From assembly GCA_900100325.1 (NCBI GenBank), contig LT629697.1:2291423-2355422 (forward strand): a stretch of 64,000 nucleotides of DNA, written 5' to 3'. This document shows positions 1-8,649 of the stretch, in pieces (the stretch's first letter is position 1; every line of letters begins with the position of its first letter). A program made the position numbers and the translations under genes. This stretch comes from Frankineae bacterium MT45. GTDB lineage: Bacteria; Actinomycetota; Actinomycetes; Mycobacteriales; Jatrophihabitantaceae. The notes under the pieces are model-generated. The model was not told the origin of the DNA, ran no database searches, and saw nothing but the letters and a program-made list of their open reading frames with translations.

Positions 1-539
1 AGCACGGCTGCCGTCAATTGCATATAGCCGAGGAACGCGACGCCCGACCAGAAGAAGCCGTGGGTTCCGTAGAAGCTGTGGCCGGCACAGCTGAAGAGCA
101 GCAGCGCGCCGATCACCGCATTCGACGCCGGCCCGATCCCGGAGGCGATGACCCGCTCCCGCTTCGTCCGGAAGGTGTGCGGATGCAGATAGACGGCGCC
201 ACCCGGGAGCCCGAAGCCACCCTGCAGGATGAAGAAGAGCGGCAGGGCGATGGAGAGCACCGGGTGGGCGTACTTGAGCGGATTGAGGGTCAAGTAGCCG
301 CGCGCCTCGATGCTGGTGTCACCGGCCCGGTGGGCGCAGTAGGCGTGCCCGAACTCGTGCAGGCAGAGCGAGATCATCCAGCCGCCGACCACTAGGAGGA
401 AGACTCCGACCCGGGCGGCGAGCAGGGTGCTTGCCTGCCAGGCCAGGAATCCGCCGAGAGCGGTGACGGCAACGAAGGCCAGGAAGACCGGACTCGGACG
501 GACGGCTCGTCGAGCAGGGAGGCTCGGCATCGAATACAT
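1..539 (-). CDS. Site-2 protease family (M50) membrane metalloprotease, partial at 3' end
   Basis: The frame is open from an ATG at 539 to the window edge, so the C-terminus is missing. Residues 17-55 are hydrophobic. They lead into HEFGHA, the zinc-binding HExxH motif of M50 intramembrane proteases, at about residue 63. Further hydrophobic segments and a GPASN motif follow, as expected in this family. The second metal-ligand motif (usually NPxDG-like) would lie beyond the edge. Family members cut membrane-embedded substrates such as anti-sigma factors, but the substrate here is unknown. A second in-frame ATG lies three codons downstream. The gene is divergent from ruvC, where many actinobacteria carry yebC. 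Confidence 0.85.
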   Translation of the reverse strand, partial: MYSMPSLPARRAVRPSPVFLAFVAVTALGGFLAWQASTLLAARVGVFLLVVGGWMISLCLHEFGHAYCAHRAGDTSIEARGYLTLNPLKYAHPVLSIALPLFFILQGGFGLPGGAVYLHPHTFRTKRERVIASGIGPASNAVIGALLLFSCAGHSFYGTHGFFWSGVAFLGYMQLTAAV

Positions 540-615
540 GCCGCAACGCTAGCTGGAAAAGCTGAGACGAGCGCGCTGCGTGTCGCCGCTCACGCCAAGT
601 GAGGTCATCGTAGGA

Positions 616-631
616 TCGAACGACCGTTCGA
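616..631. promoter_or_regulatory. LexA (SOS) box upstream of ruvC
   Basis: TCGAAC-GACC-GTTCGA is a perfect palindrome with a 4-bp spacer. It matches the known mycobacterial/actinobacterial LexA box TCGAACN4GTTCGA. It lies 45 bp upstream of the ruvC start, in the divergent intergenic region, so DNA-damage induction of ruvCAB is the likely consequence. It could also affect the divergent protease gene. Confidence 0.85.
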
Positions 632-675
632 CTATGAGTCGTGCGCGGAACTGTGAAGGGTAGAGGTGATCACGG

Positions 676-1269
676 ATGCGGGTACTGGGCGTTGACCCCG
701 GGCTGACGCGCTGCGGCGTCGGCATCGTCGAGGGGACGGCCGGGCGGCGTCTGGAGATGCTGCACGTCGACGTGATCCGCACACCGCACGACGCCGAGCT
801 GGGCGACCGGCTGGTGATCATCTTCGATGTGGTGACCCACCTGGTTCGCCAGTTCAAGCCCGATGTGGTGGCCGTCGAGCGGGTCTTCAGCCAGCACAAT
901 GTGCGCACGGTGATGGGAACCGCCCAGGCCGCTGGGCTGGCCGTGCTGGCCGCCACCCGCGAAGGAGTGCCGGTGATGATGCACACCCCGAGCGAGGTGA
1001 AGGCGTCGGTGACCGGATCCGGGGTCGCGGGCAAGGCTCAGGTAGGCACGATGGTCACCCGCCTGCTTAACCTCACCGCTACCCCGAAACCGGCCGATGC
1101 CGCCGACGCGCTGGCTCTCGCGATCTGCCACATCTGGCGTGGGTCCGCCCAGAGTCGCCTGCTGGCGGCCGAGGCTGCGGCGAAATCGGCCGCCAGAGCG
1201 CGGGTCGACGGCGCCGGGCAAGCTGCCCGTCCGGCGGTCCGGGTGCCTCGAGTCGGGACGCCCGCATGA
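676..1269 (+). CDS. ruvC: Crossover junction endodeoxyribonuclease RuvC
   Basis: Resolves Holliday junctions by paired nicking, working with the RuvAB branch-migration motor. The acidic catalytic set is visible: D7 in GVDPGLT, E68 in VAVERVF, and D141/D144 near the end of the RNase H-like fold. At 197 aa it has a basic Ala/Arg-rich tail beyond the usual ~173-aa core. The ATG at 676 follows AGAGGTG. The stop overlaps the ruvA start (ATGA), so the genes are translationally coupled. A LexA box lies just upstream. Confidence 0.97.
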   Translation: MRVLGVDPGLTRCGVGIVEGTAGRRLEMLHVDVIRTPHDAELGDRLVIIFDVVTHLVRQFKPDVVAVERVFSQHNVRTVMGTAQAAGLAVLAATREGVPVMMHTPSEVKASVTGSGVAGKAQVGTMVTRLLNLTATPKPADAADALALAICHIWRGSAQSRLLAAEAAAKSAARARVDGAGQAARPAVRVPRVGTPA

Positions 1270-1892
1270 TCGCCAGCGTCCACGGGCTGGTCGCCGCACT
1301 CGGGCCGGACGGAGCCGTCATCGAGGTCGGTGGGGTCGGCCTAGCCGTCTCCTGTTCACCGGGCACGCTGGCCCGGCTGCGGCTGGGGGAGTCGGCCCGG
1401 CTCTCGACCAGCCTGGTGGTCCGCGAGGACTCGCTTACCCTCTTCGGCTTCGCCGACGACGATGAGCGTTCGCTCTTCGAGTTGCTACAGACGGCCAACG
1501 GCGTCGGTCCGCGGCTGGCCCAGACGATTCTGGCCGTCCATGCCCCCCGCGAAGTTCGGCGGGCCATCGCCACGAATGACTTGCAATCATTGATGAAAGT
1601 CCCCGGGATCGGCCGCAAGAGCGCGGAGCGAGTCGTCCTCGAACTCCGCGATCGGATCGGTGCCGTCGATCAGTCCGACGACTCAGCCGCGGCGATGCCC
1701 GGCCTCGGTGTCACGGCCGTCGCACCGTGGCGTGAGCAGCTCGTTCGGGCGTTGGGTGGGCTCGGTTTCAGCAGCCGGGAGGCCGGCGAGGCGATCGAGG
1801 TGCTGGCGGCCGAGGTCGACAGCGGCGAGAGTGAGGCCGACGTCCCGGCGCTGCTTCGTCGCAGCATCCAACTCCTCGGTCGCACCCGCTAG
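1266..1892 (+). CDS. ruvA: Holliday junction branch migration protein RuvA
   Basis: Tetrameric junction-binding subunit that loads RuvB onto Holliday junctions. It has an N-terminal OB-fold (about 1-63) and two helix-hairpin-helix elements with GVGPRLA and [13 protein letters not shown]-terminal domain (about 150-208) is expected to contact RuvB. Its 208 aa is normal for the family. The ATG overlaps the ruvC stop by 4 nt, and ruvB follows after 37 nt. Confidence 0.97.
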   Translation: MIASVHGLVAALGPDGAVIEVGGVGLAVSCSPGTLARLRLGESARLSTSLVVREDSLTLFGFADDDERSLFELLQTANGVGPRLAQTILAVHAPREVRRAIATNDLQSLMKVPGIGRKSAERVVLELRDRIGAVDQSDDSAAAMPGLGVTAVAPWREQLVRALGGLGFSSREAGEAIEVLAAEVDSGESEADVPALLRRSIQLLGRTR

Positions 1893-1929
1893 TGCCCCAG
1901 CCGACGTTCTCCCAGGCAGGTGATGAGAT

Positions 1930-3039
1930 GTGAATATGAAGGACCCGAACGAGACGGACGAGGCGGACATCGCGTCGCCATTTCCGGTCGCCGACGAACG
2001 CGACGTCGAGGCGAGCCTGCGCCCGAAGCAGTTGGCGGAGTTCGTCGGCCAGCCGAAGGTCCGCGAACAGCTGCAACTGGTGCTCGAGAGCGCGATGCGA
2101 CGCAGCCGGCCACCGGATCATGTGCTGCTGTCCGGCCCACCGGGACTGGGCAAGACCAGCTTGGCGATGATCATCGCCGCCGAGCTCGGCGTGCCGATCC
2201 GGGTCACCAGCGGGCCGGCCATTGAACGGGCCGGCGATCTGGCCGCCCTGCTCACCAGCCTGAGTGAGGGGGAGGTGCTCTTCATCGACGAGATCCATCG
2301 CATCGCCCGGCCGGCCGAGGAGCTGCTGTACATGGCGATGGAGGACTTCCGGGTTGACGTGGTGGTCGGCAAGGGGCCGGGGGCAACCGCGATCCCACTG
2401 GAACTGGCGCCCTTCACGCTGGTCGGTGCCACCACCCGGGCGGGGCTGCTCACCGGCCCGCTGCGCGACCGCTTCGGCTTCACCGCGCACATGGACTTCT
2501 ACGACGAGATGGAGCTGGAGACGGTGCTCCACCGATCCGCGGCCCTACTCGGGGTGCCGCTGCGCGAGGATGGCGCGGCTGAGATTGCCGGGCGCTCACG
2601 CGGAACGCCCCGAATCGCCAACCGGCTGCTGCGGCGCGTCCGTGACTACGCCGAGGTCCGGGCCGATGGCGTGGTGACGCAGGAGGTGGCGAACGCGGCT
2701 CTGGCCGTCTACGACGTCGACGAGCTCGGTCTGGACCGCCTCGACCGGGCGGTTCTGGACGCGCTGGTGCGCCGATTCGGCGGTGGTCCGGTCGGAGTTG
2801 GGACACTTGCGGTCGCCGTCGGCGAGGAGGCCGAGACGGTCGAAGAGGTGGCCGAGCCGTTCCTGGTGCGAGCCGGACTGCTGGCCCGCACCGCCCGTGG
2901 GCGGGTAGCCACCCCGGCCGCCTGGCATCATCTCGGCCTCACGCCGCCGCCCTCGGCCGCGATCGGTCACCAGGCCAGCGGAAGGTTCGGCGCCGCGATG
3001 GACCCGTCAACGCCTACACCGGCCCTCTTCGAACAATGA
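1930..3039 (+). CDS. ruvB: Holliday junction DNA helicase RuvB
   Basis: AAA+ ATPase motor for branch migration. Walker A GPPGLGKT lies at about 69-76 and Walker B FIDEIH at about 118-123. The sensor/arginine-finger region GATTRAG...RDRFG follows, with a winged-helix DNA-binding domain at the C-terminus. I chose the GTG at 1930 because AGGTGA lies 6 nt upstream; an ATG two codons later is less well spaced. At 369 aa it is slightly long because of an acidic N-terminus. It is the last gene of the SOS operon; the next gene has its own promoter. Confidence 0.97.
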   Translation: MNMKDPNETDEADIASPFPVADERDVEASLRPKQLAEFVGQPKVREQLQLVLESAMRRSRPPDHVLLSGPPGLGKTSLAMIIAAELGVPIRVTSGPAIERAGDLAALLTSLSEGEVLFIDEIHRIARPAEELLYMAMEDFRVDVVVGKGPGATAIPLELAPFTLVGATTRAGLLTGPLRDRFGFTAHMDFYDEMELETVLHRSAALLGVPLREDGAAEIAGRSRGTPRIANRLLRRVRDYAEVRADGVVTQEVANAALAVYDVDELGLDRLDRAVLDALVRRFGGGPVGVGTLAVAVGEEAETVEEVAEPFLVRAGLLARTARGRVATPAAWHHLGLTPPPSAAIGHQASGRFGAAMDPSTPTPALFEQ

Positions 3040-3221
3040 CGAAGCGCATCCTGTGCGCGTACTTGGGATTCCTGCCGTATAGTACTCAGATTTAATAGTC
3101 GGTCTCCTGAACAATTTGGTCGTGGAATTCGCAGCCTAATCGCGATGCCACCGCGGCTAGCGGATGTCGGCGATTCTTGCGACGCTCGACCGAATTGATA
3201 GAGTCGCAATTGATCCGCTCC

Positions 3222-3250
3222 TTGACATCGATTGGCCACTCCTCTAGCTT
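3222..3250 (+). promoter_or_regulatory. Candidate sigma-70-type promoter for the lectin-like gene
   Basis: An exact TTGACA at 3222-3227 is followed after 17 bp by TAGCTT at 3245-3250. The spacing is ideal and the -10 element is weak to moderate. It would give a leader of about 40 nt before the TTG start at 3299. The surrounding 3040-3298 is AT-richer than its neighbours and I see no gene in it. Confidence 0.5.
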
Positions 3251-3298
3251 TGGCTGGCCTGGGAAAAATCCGGGCGACAGATACCTGGGAGGGTCACA

Positions 3299-3811
3299 TT
3301 GCGCAACAAAACTGGTGTGGGAAAATCTGCGCTGCTGGTGCTCGGAGTCGTGATTCTGAGCGCATTCGGCTTCACTGTCGGGGCGAACGCCGCCAACGCG
3401 GCGGCGCACCCGTCAAGCTACGCCTGGTCTGGTCAAGTCATTGTTCCTGCCACCGGGTCATGGGAGCTTGATTCTCCGAGCGGTGTGTATCGCGTCATCT
3501 TTCAAGGCGATCACAACCTAGTTGTGTATCACGGTGGTACGCCCATCTGGTCGTCCAAGACGGCCGGCTCCATAGACAAGATGGGCCTCTATGCGTACAA
3601 CAACGGCTCGAGTGCGCGTGGTCGCGTCACGGTGGCGCCAAACTGTCAAAGTCCGTGTTCGTACCCCGGTTCGAACCCGGAGTGGGGTAACGGCGTCAAT
3701 GACGGGACGAGCTCCCACCATTTGAACATGCAGGACGACGGCAATTTCGTCGAATACACTGGTGCTTCAGGTGGTCATTCGTTGTGGGCTAGCAATACCG
3801 TGGGTCGCTAG
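3299..3811 (+). CDS. Secreted bulb-type (B-)lectin-like protein
   Basis: A 170-aa protein with an N-terminal signal peptide: basic start, hydrophobic residues 10-25, then ANAANAAA before the mature part. The mature region carries B-lectin-type signatures GDHNLVVYHGG followed by PIWSS, and later DDGNFVEYTG followed by LWASNT. In known mannose-binding lectins the QxDxNxVxY pattern lines the sugar pocket, so binding of mannose-like glycans outside the cell is a reasonable guess. The start is TTG at 3299 with GGGAGGG about 7 nt upstream; no better start fits the signal peptide. The gene sits alone between ruvB and yajC with its own promoter and hairpin, in locally AT-richer DNA. Confidence 0.8.
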   Translation: MRNKTGVGKSALLVLGVVILSAFGFTVGANAANAAAHPSSYAWSGQVIVPATGSWELDSPSGVYRVIFQGDHNLVVYHGGTPIWSSKTAGSIDKMGLYAYNNGSSARGRVTVAPNCQSPCSYPGSNPEWGNGVNDGTSSHHLNMQDDGNFVEYTGASGGHSLWASNTVGR

Positions 3812-3821
3812 CGAAATTTGA

Positions 3822-3862
3822 TTGCGGAAGGGGTACCGAGGAATTCGGTACCCCTTCCGCAA
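3822..3862. terminator. Perfect 18-bp hairpin after the lectin-like gene
   Basis: Arms 3822-3839 and 3845-3862 are perfect reverse complements around a 5-nt loop (GGAAT). The hairpin starts 11 nt after the lectin stop codon. No T-run follows, so it may act as a factor-independent terminator of the actinobacterial type or as an mRNA 3'-end stabiliser. Confidence 0.75.
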
Positions 3863-3917
3863 CGGCAATTAGTGACCAAGGCCTCAGCGACTAGTGAGAT
3901 GACGAGATTGATTGTCG

Positions 3918-3944
3918 TGACGAAATAGATATATTGACGAAATA
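3918..3944. repeat. Direct repeat TGACGAAATA x2 in AT-rich intergenic DNA
   Basis: TGACGAAATA occurs at 3918-3927 and 3935-3944, within the AT-rich patch upstream of yajC. A regulator site or the edge of inserted DNA are both possible. The rest of 3863-4081 shows no gene. Confidence 0.5.
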
Positions 3945-4081
3945 TATTGTATTCTGCTGCGCCCCCGGCGCTGGCCCATTAAGGCGCATTCGGCAGAAGT
4001 TTCCATTATGACGATCGATGATGCCAGTTTCTGAGCGGACGTCTAGGCTGTCTCCATGGTGCTCTCGCACCCGACGACCCG

Positions 4082-4486
4082 ATGCTGCTGCTCGCGGGCG
4101 TACCTGATCCGTTCTTGGGACTCCTTATGAAGCTTCTTCCTCTTCTGATCATCATTCTCATCCTGGGTGGGATGTTCCTCATCACGCAGCGCGCCAAGCA
4201 GCGAAGCGCGCGGGAGCAGAGCACCCGCCGCGAGTCGATCCGGCTCGGTAGCGAAGTGATGACCACCTCAGGCCTCTACGGCACGGTCGTCTCGATCGAC
4301 CCCGACGGTGACACCGTGCTGTTGCAGGTAGCGCCCGGCGTCGAGCTGAAGTGGGCTTTCGCCGCCCTGCGTGACATCGCCTCCCTGCCCGCCCAGTACC
4401 GTCTGGGGGAGCAGGCGGTCGGCGAGCGTGCGACCGGAACCGATACAGAACCGGGAACGCAGGCAGGCACTCAGACGTCTGACTGA
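4082..4486 (+). CDS. yajC: Preprotein translocase accessory subunit YajC
   Basis: Small single-span membrane protein that associates with SecDF. A hydrophobic helix (about residues 12-35) is followed by a basic linker and the conserved YajC core, with GSEVMTTSGLYGTV and a VAPGVELKWA strand. The C-terminal tail is Thr/Gly/Glu-rich and probably disordered. Length is 134 aa. It lies directly before secD and secF, the usual context. An in-frame ATG at 4127 would remove part of the N-terminus but keep most of the helix. Confidence 0.92.
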   Translation: MLLLAGVPDPFLGLLMKLLPLLIIILILGGMFLITQRAKQRSAREQSTRRESIRLGSEVMTTSGLYGTVVSIDPDGDTVLLQVAPGVELKWAFAALRDIASLPAQYRLGEQAVGERATGTDTEPGTQAGTQTSD

Positions 4487-4526
4487 TCGACAACTGCATG
4501 CCCGGGGAGCAGGAGCTTCTGCCTTC

Positions 4527-4546
4527 GGTCATACTGTCGTATGACC
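4527..4546. promoter_or_regulatory. Inverted repeat between yajC and secD
   Basis: GGTCATA-CTGTCG-TATGACC is a perfect 7-bp inverted repeat in the 154-bp gap between yajC and secD. It could be an operator or a small hairpin in the leader. Function is not known. Confidence 0.4.
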
Positions 4547-4640
4547 TGCGCGACATTCGTCCGGTGGGTCTGTTTTCATGGCCTCGTGCTGCCGGCGATC
4601 TACGCCGTAACCAGCACTCATCTATAGGAGAATTTCCCCA

Positions 4641-6944
4641 GTGGCTCCACCCGCCGGAACGCTGCGCGTCGGGCGTTATTTCTTAGCGCTGCTCGCCATC
4701 TTCGTCGTCCTCTACGCCATCGTCTTCTGGCCGGGCCAGTCGCGTACCCCGAAGCTCGGGCTCGATCTCGAGGGCGGGACTCAGGTCGTCTTCCAGGCGA
4801 AGACTCCGGATGGTTCGACGCCGTCCAAGTCCTCGATGGAGGAGGCGCGAGCCATCATGGACCAGCGCGTAAACGCTTACGGTGTGTCTGAGGCCCAGGT
4901 CGTCATCGAAGGTAGCGACCGGATCGTCATCTCGATCCCCGGCCACAACGCGGCGGACCAACTGGCCAGCATCGGTAGCGCGGCGCAGCTCAACTTCCGC
5001 CCGCTGATCATGCCAGTCGTGCAGCCGGTCGCGGCGGCTGCGGCGGCCCAGGCGTCGGCGGCGTCGGCCAGCGCGAGCGGTGCCAAGTCTTCAGGCTCCG
5101 CCTCACCCTCGGCCGCTTCGTCCAGTGGGAGCACCTCCAGCCAGTCGGCCAGCGTGTCGGCGGGTACATCGTCCGGGGTGTCGCCCAAGGACGCATCGGC
5201 CCAGCAGCTGAGCCCGCAGGACCTCTCGGCGAAGGAACTACCGGCGGCCCCGCACCAGGCCTCCGGCTCGGCCGCCCCGACCTCCGGTGCGGCACCGGCC
5301 AGCGCGGCACCGGCCAGCGCGGCGCCTGTCGCCGCCGCGGCCACGCCGACCCTGACCACGGAGCAGAAGACTCTGCTCTCAGGTACCACCGTGACCAAGG
5401 ACCCGTTCTCCGTTCTCGACTTCCCGATCCCCACGACCGAGGCCGAGTACGAGAAGCTGACCTCCACTCAGCAGCAATTGATGCAGGCAACGGCGTCGCA
5501 CTTCGATTGCAACTCCAGCCCGCCCGACACCAAGCAGGCGCAGACCCTGCTGGCCTGCGACTCGAAGGACAAGCCTTCGCTCATCTACTTCCTCGGGCCA
5601 GTCATCGTGCCCGGAACCGAGATCAGTGACGCCTCGGCGCAGCTGGACTCAAATAACCAGTGGTCGATCGTGCTGAATCTGAAGAGCAGTGGCCAAGAGG
5701 CGTGGGCCAATTACACGAGCAAGAACAACACCAGCGGCTCGAGCGCGACGCCGAACTACACCAGCTGTGGGTCGAGCAGCGTGCCGTGTTCGGACTTCGT
5801 GGCGTTCACGCTAGATGGGGTCGTTGTCTCGGCTCCTTACAACGAGAACGCGATCAACGGCGGGTCGACTCAGATCAGAGGCTCCTTTACCCAGAGTTCG
5901 GCTACGAAACTCGCCGACCAGCTGCGGTACGGCGCGCTTCCGCTCAACTTCGGCGATCCACTGACCGCCTCGAATGTGAGCGCCACCCTGGGAACCGCTC
6001 AGCTTAAGGCCGGCCTGCTGGCCGGTGGCATCGGGCTGTTCCTGGTCGTCGTCTATTCGTTGCTGTACTACCGCGGACTCGGTCTGGTCACCATCGCCTC
6101 GCTGGTGGTCTCCGGTGGTCTGACCTACGGCTGCATCGTCTTCCTCTCGCGGCAGATCGGCTTCACCCTGACTCTGGCCGGCATCGCCGGTTTCATCGTG
6201 GCAGTCGGTATCACCGCCGACTCATTCGTCGTGTTCTTCGAACGAATAAAGGACGAAGTACACGAGGGACGCTCGATGCGGGTAGCGGTGCCACGGGCCT
6301 GGGTCCGGGCCCGACGCACGATTCTCTCGGCCGACACGGTCTCCTTCCTGGCCGCTGCAGTGCTGTACTACTTCGCGGCCGGTGACGTGAAGGGATTCGC
6401 CTTCACACTCGGGCTCTCGACGATTCTCGACCTGGTGGTCGTCTTCCTCTTCACCCATCCGCTGGTGTCCCTGCTCTCGCGCAGCGCCGCCTTCGGATCC
6501 GCGCGATTCACCGGCCTGAATTCGGCAAGAGCAGGCGGGGTCGTCGCCGACGACTCCACCCAGGTGAAGCGCAAGGCAAGGCCGACATCGAAGGTTGAGG
6601 TCGAACCCCGAGTGCCCAGCGGTTCAATCCGGCTCAGCAAGCCGTCGGCCAAGGCCGCACCGGCTGCGGTCGCCGTGGCCGAGACGGAGACCGACACTCC
6701 GGACGATGTCCTGGACGAGGCAGAGGTCCCGGTCGAAGCCGACGAGGTTGCACCCACTGCGCCCACTGCGCCCACTGCGGCCGTTGAGACGGTCGAACTC
6801 GAGACGCCGATCGATGAACCGGCACCGCCGAAGGCCACTCCGGAGCCGGGATCGGCGGCCGAGCGCGCCGCCGCTCGTCGCGCGCGACTGCGGGCGCAGA
6901 ACGCCGGAACGTCATCTGACGACGACAGCAAGGGCAAGAGCTGA
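4641..6944 (+). CDS. secD: Protein translocase subunit SecD
   Basis: RND-type membrane protein that, with SecF, uses the proton motive force to help complete Sec export. TM1 is at about 12-30, followed by the GLDLEGGTQ motif. The large extracytoplasmic P1 domain is interrupted at about 129-237 by an Ala/Ser/Pro-rich low-complexity stretch. Five more membrane segments follow, with the conserved GITADSFVVFFERIKDE region. A charged cytosolic tail of roughly 140 residues, containing a short APT repeat, closes the protein. The total of 767 aa is longer than typical SecD. GTG start; AGGAG lies 10 nt upstream. It overlaps secF by 1 nt. Confidence 0.95.
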   Translation: MAPPAGTLRVGRYFLALLAIFVVLYAIVFWPGQSRTPKLGLDLEGGTQVVFQAKTPDGSTPSKSSMEEARAIMDQRVNAYGVSEAQVVIEGSDRIVISIPGHNAADQLASIGSAAQLNFRPLIMPVVQPVAAAAAAQASAASASASGAKSSGSASPSAASSSGSTSSQSASVSAGTSSGVSPKDASAQQLSPQDLSAKELPAAPHQASGSAAPTSGAAPASAAPASAAPVAAAATPTLTTEQKTLLSGTTVTKDPFSVLDFPIPTTEAEYEKLTSTQQQLMQATASHFDCNSSPPDTKQAQTLLACDSKDKPSLIYFLGPVIVPGTEISDASAQLDSNNQWSIVLNLKSSGQEAWANYTSKNNTSGSSATPNYTSCGSSSVPCSDFVAFTLDGVVVSAPYNENAINGGSTQIRGSFTQSSATKLADQLRYGALPLNFGDPLTASNVSATLGTAQLKAGLLAGGIGLFLVVVYSLLYYRGLGLVTIASLVVSGGLTYGCIVFLSRQIGFTLTLAGIAGFIVAVGITADSFVVFFERIKDEVHEGRSMRVAVPRAWVRARRTILSADTVSFLAAAVLYYFAAGDVKGFAFTLGLSTILDLVVVFLFTHPLVSLLSRSAAFGSARFTGLNSARAGGVVADDSTQVKRKARPTSKVEVEPRVPSGSIRLSKPSAKAAPAAVAVAETETDTPDDVLDEAEVPVEADEVAPTAPTAPTAAVETVELETPIDEPAPPKATPEPGSAAERAAARRARLRAQNAGTSSDDDSKGKS

Positions 6945-8032
6945 TGAGTGCCTTCACCAAGCTTTACCGTGGCGAAACCAACTACAACTTCATCGGTTCC
7001 CGGAAGCGGTGGTATCTGGCCTCGGCCGTGATGATCACGATCTGTGTCCTGGCCTTCGTCATCCGAGGTTTCAACTTCGGCGTCGAGTTCGCGGGAGGCA
7101 GCCAGTTCCAGATCCAGACCCACGGGTCGTCGATCACAACCCGTGAGGTCGAGGACGCCTTCAACGCGGCTGGACTGCCGCCGGCCGATGCGGCGCAGGA
7201 GGTCGGCAGCGGGGCTTCACGCCAGATCGTTGTCAAGACCAAGTCGATCGGCGCGATCGAGCTGAACAACGTCGAGAATTCGGTCTCCAAGTCGACGGGC
7301 ATCCCGAAGAGCGCCATCAACGCCACCACCGTCAGCTCCGACTGGGGGCGTGACGTCACCAAGTCGGCGATCCAGGCCCTGGTCGTCTTCCTGATCGTCG
7401 TCTCGTTCTACATCTCCTTCCGCTTCCAGTGGCGGATGGCGGTCGGTGCGATGATTGCGCTGCTGCACGACCTCATCATCGCGGCGGGCATCTACTCACT
7501 CATCGGCTTCGAGGTGACGCCCTCGACCGTGGTCGGTCTGCTGACCATCCTCGGTTTCTCGCTGTACGACACCGTGGTCGTCTACGACAAGGTCTCGGAG
7601 AACTCGCAGAACCTGCTGGCCGGTAGCCGGATGACCTACTCCGAGGCGGCCAACCTCGCGGTGAACCAGACCCTGATGCGCTCCATCAACACGTCGTTGA
7701 TCTCGCTCCTACCCGTGGCCGGCCTGCTCTTCGTGGGTGCCGGAATCCTCGGTGTCGGCACGATCAAGGATCTGGCCCTCATCCTCTTCGTCGGCCTGGC
7801 TTCGGGTGCCTACTCCTCACTCTTCCTCGCCACCCCGCTCGTCGTTGATCTCACCGAACGCCAGCCTGCGTACAAGCAGCTGACGCGGCGGGTAATGGCG
7901 AAGCGGGCCAGCGACAAGCACGAGGCGGTCGAGATCTCTCCGGTCGCGGTCGCAGCGGCGGCAGCAGCACGACGTGGCTCCGGTCCGATGCCGGCGCCCA
8001 AGCCGGGGGCCCGCCCACAGCGTCGGCGTTGA
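6944..8032 (+). CDS. secF: Protein translocase subunit SecF
   Basis: Partner of SecD. It has TM1 at about 22-42, the FGVEFAGGSQF motif, a short periplasmic-type domain and five further membrane spans. The conserved LLTILGFSLYDTVVVYDKV segment is intact. A basic, Ala/Pro-rich C-terminal tail ends the 362-aa protein. The start overlaps the secD stop (TGATG), and its own stop overlaps the apt start in the same way, indicating one transcript. Confidence 0.96.
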   Translation: MSAFTKLYRGETNYNFIGSRKRWYLASAVMITICVLAFVIRGFNFGVEFAGGSQFQIQTHGSSITTREVEDAFNAAGLPPADAAQEVGSGASRQIVVKTKSIGAIELNNVENSVSKSTGIPKSAINATTVSSDWGRDVTKSAIQALVVFLIVVSFYISFRFQWRMAVGAMIALLHDLIIAAGIYSLIGFEVTPSTVVGLLTILGFSLYDTVVVYDKVSENSQNLLAGSRMTYSEAANLAVNQTLMRSINTSLISLLPVAGLLFVGAGILGVGTIKDLALILFVGLASGAYSSLFLATPLVVDLTERQPAYKQLTRRVMAKRASDKHEAVEISPVAVAAAAAARRGSGPMPAPKPGARPQRRR

Positions 8033-8583
8033 TGAGTAGTCCGGCGGGCGATCTCGGCTCGGAGATCGCGGCGACGATCAGTTCGAGCATGCGTGACGTG
8101 CCCGACTTCCCGCTACCCGGTGTGCTCTTCAAGGACATCGGGCCGCTGTTGGCTGACCCGGCGGCCTTCCGCTCCGCCGTCCGAGCCCTGGCCGAGGCGG
8201 CCCGGGATGCCGGCGAGGTCGACCTGGTCTCCGGTGTCGAGGCCCGCGGGTTCGTGCTGGCTGCGGCGCTCGCGAATGAGCTGAACTGCGGTCTTGTCCT
8301 GGTCCGCAAGGCCGGGAAGTTGCCGCCACCGACCGTCACTCGTGAATACGAGTTGGAGTACGGAAAGGCCGTCCTCGAGGTGCCCCTGGGAATTCTCGAC
8401 GGGCGCCGGGTTTATGTCGTCGACGACGTGCTGGCAACCGGGGGAACACTCGCGGCTGCTACACAGTTGTTGACTGAGGCAGGAGCGCAGATCACCGGCA
8501 CCGGCGTGCTGCTGGAGATTGGTTTCCTCAATGGCCGGGCGGCACTCAGCGGCCCGGAGGTCAAGGCGCTGTTGCGGGTCTGA
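8032..8583 (+). CDS. apt: Adenine phosphoribosyltransferase
   Basis: Purine salvage: adenine plus PRPP gives AMP. The PRPP-binding loop VYVVDDVLATGGT is at about 125-137. The N-terminal SMRDVPDFPLPGVLFKDI and the VSGVEARGFVL region are typical of Apt. I chose the ATG at 8032, which overlaps the secF stop by 1 nt; a TTG one codon earlier is less likely. Length is 183 aa. Apt followed by rel is a conserved actinobacterial neighbourhood. Confidence 0.95.
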   Translation: MSSPAGDLGSEIAATISSSMRDVPDFPLPGVLFKDIGPLLADPAAFRSAVRALAEAARDAGEVDLVSGVEARGFVLAAALANELNCGLVLVRKAGKLPPPTVTREYELEYGKAVLEVPLGILDGRRVYVVDDVLATGGTLAAATQLLTEAGAQITGTGVLLEIGFLNGRAALSGPEVKALLRV

Positions 8584-8588
8584 GCCCG

Positions 8589-8600
8589 GGAAGCGCTTCC
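8589..8600. promoter_or_regulatory. 12-bp perfect palindrome between apt and rel
   Basis: GGAAGCGCTTCC lies 5 nt after the apt stop and 50 nt before the proposed rel start. It could be an operator, but no regulator is identifiable from the window. Confidence 0.3.
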
Positions 8601-8649
8601 GCCGCCCATCTTCTAGACTCGGCGATACGGTCTACCTAAGGAGCAGACG

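Noticed and set aside
18-395. Plus-strand open frame near the window start
   Set aside because: It is antisense to the site-2 protease gene, whose HEFGHA motif and membrane segments are clear; the plus-strand product has no recognisable features.
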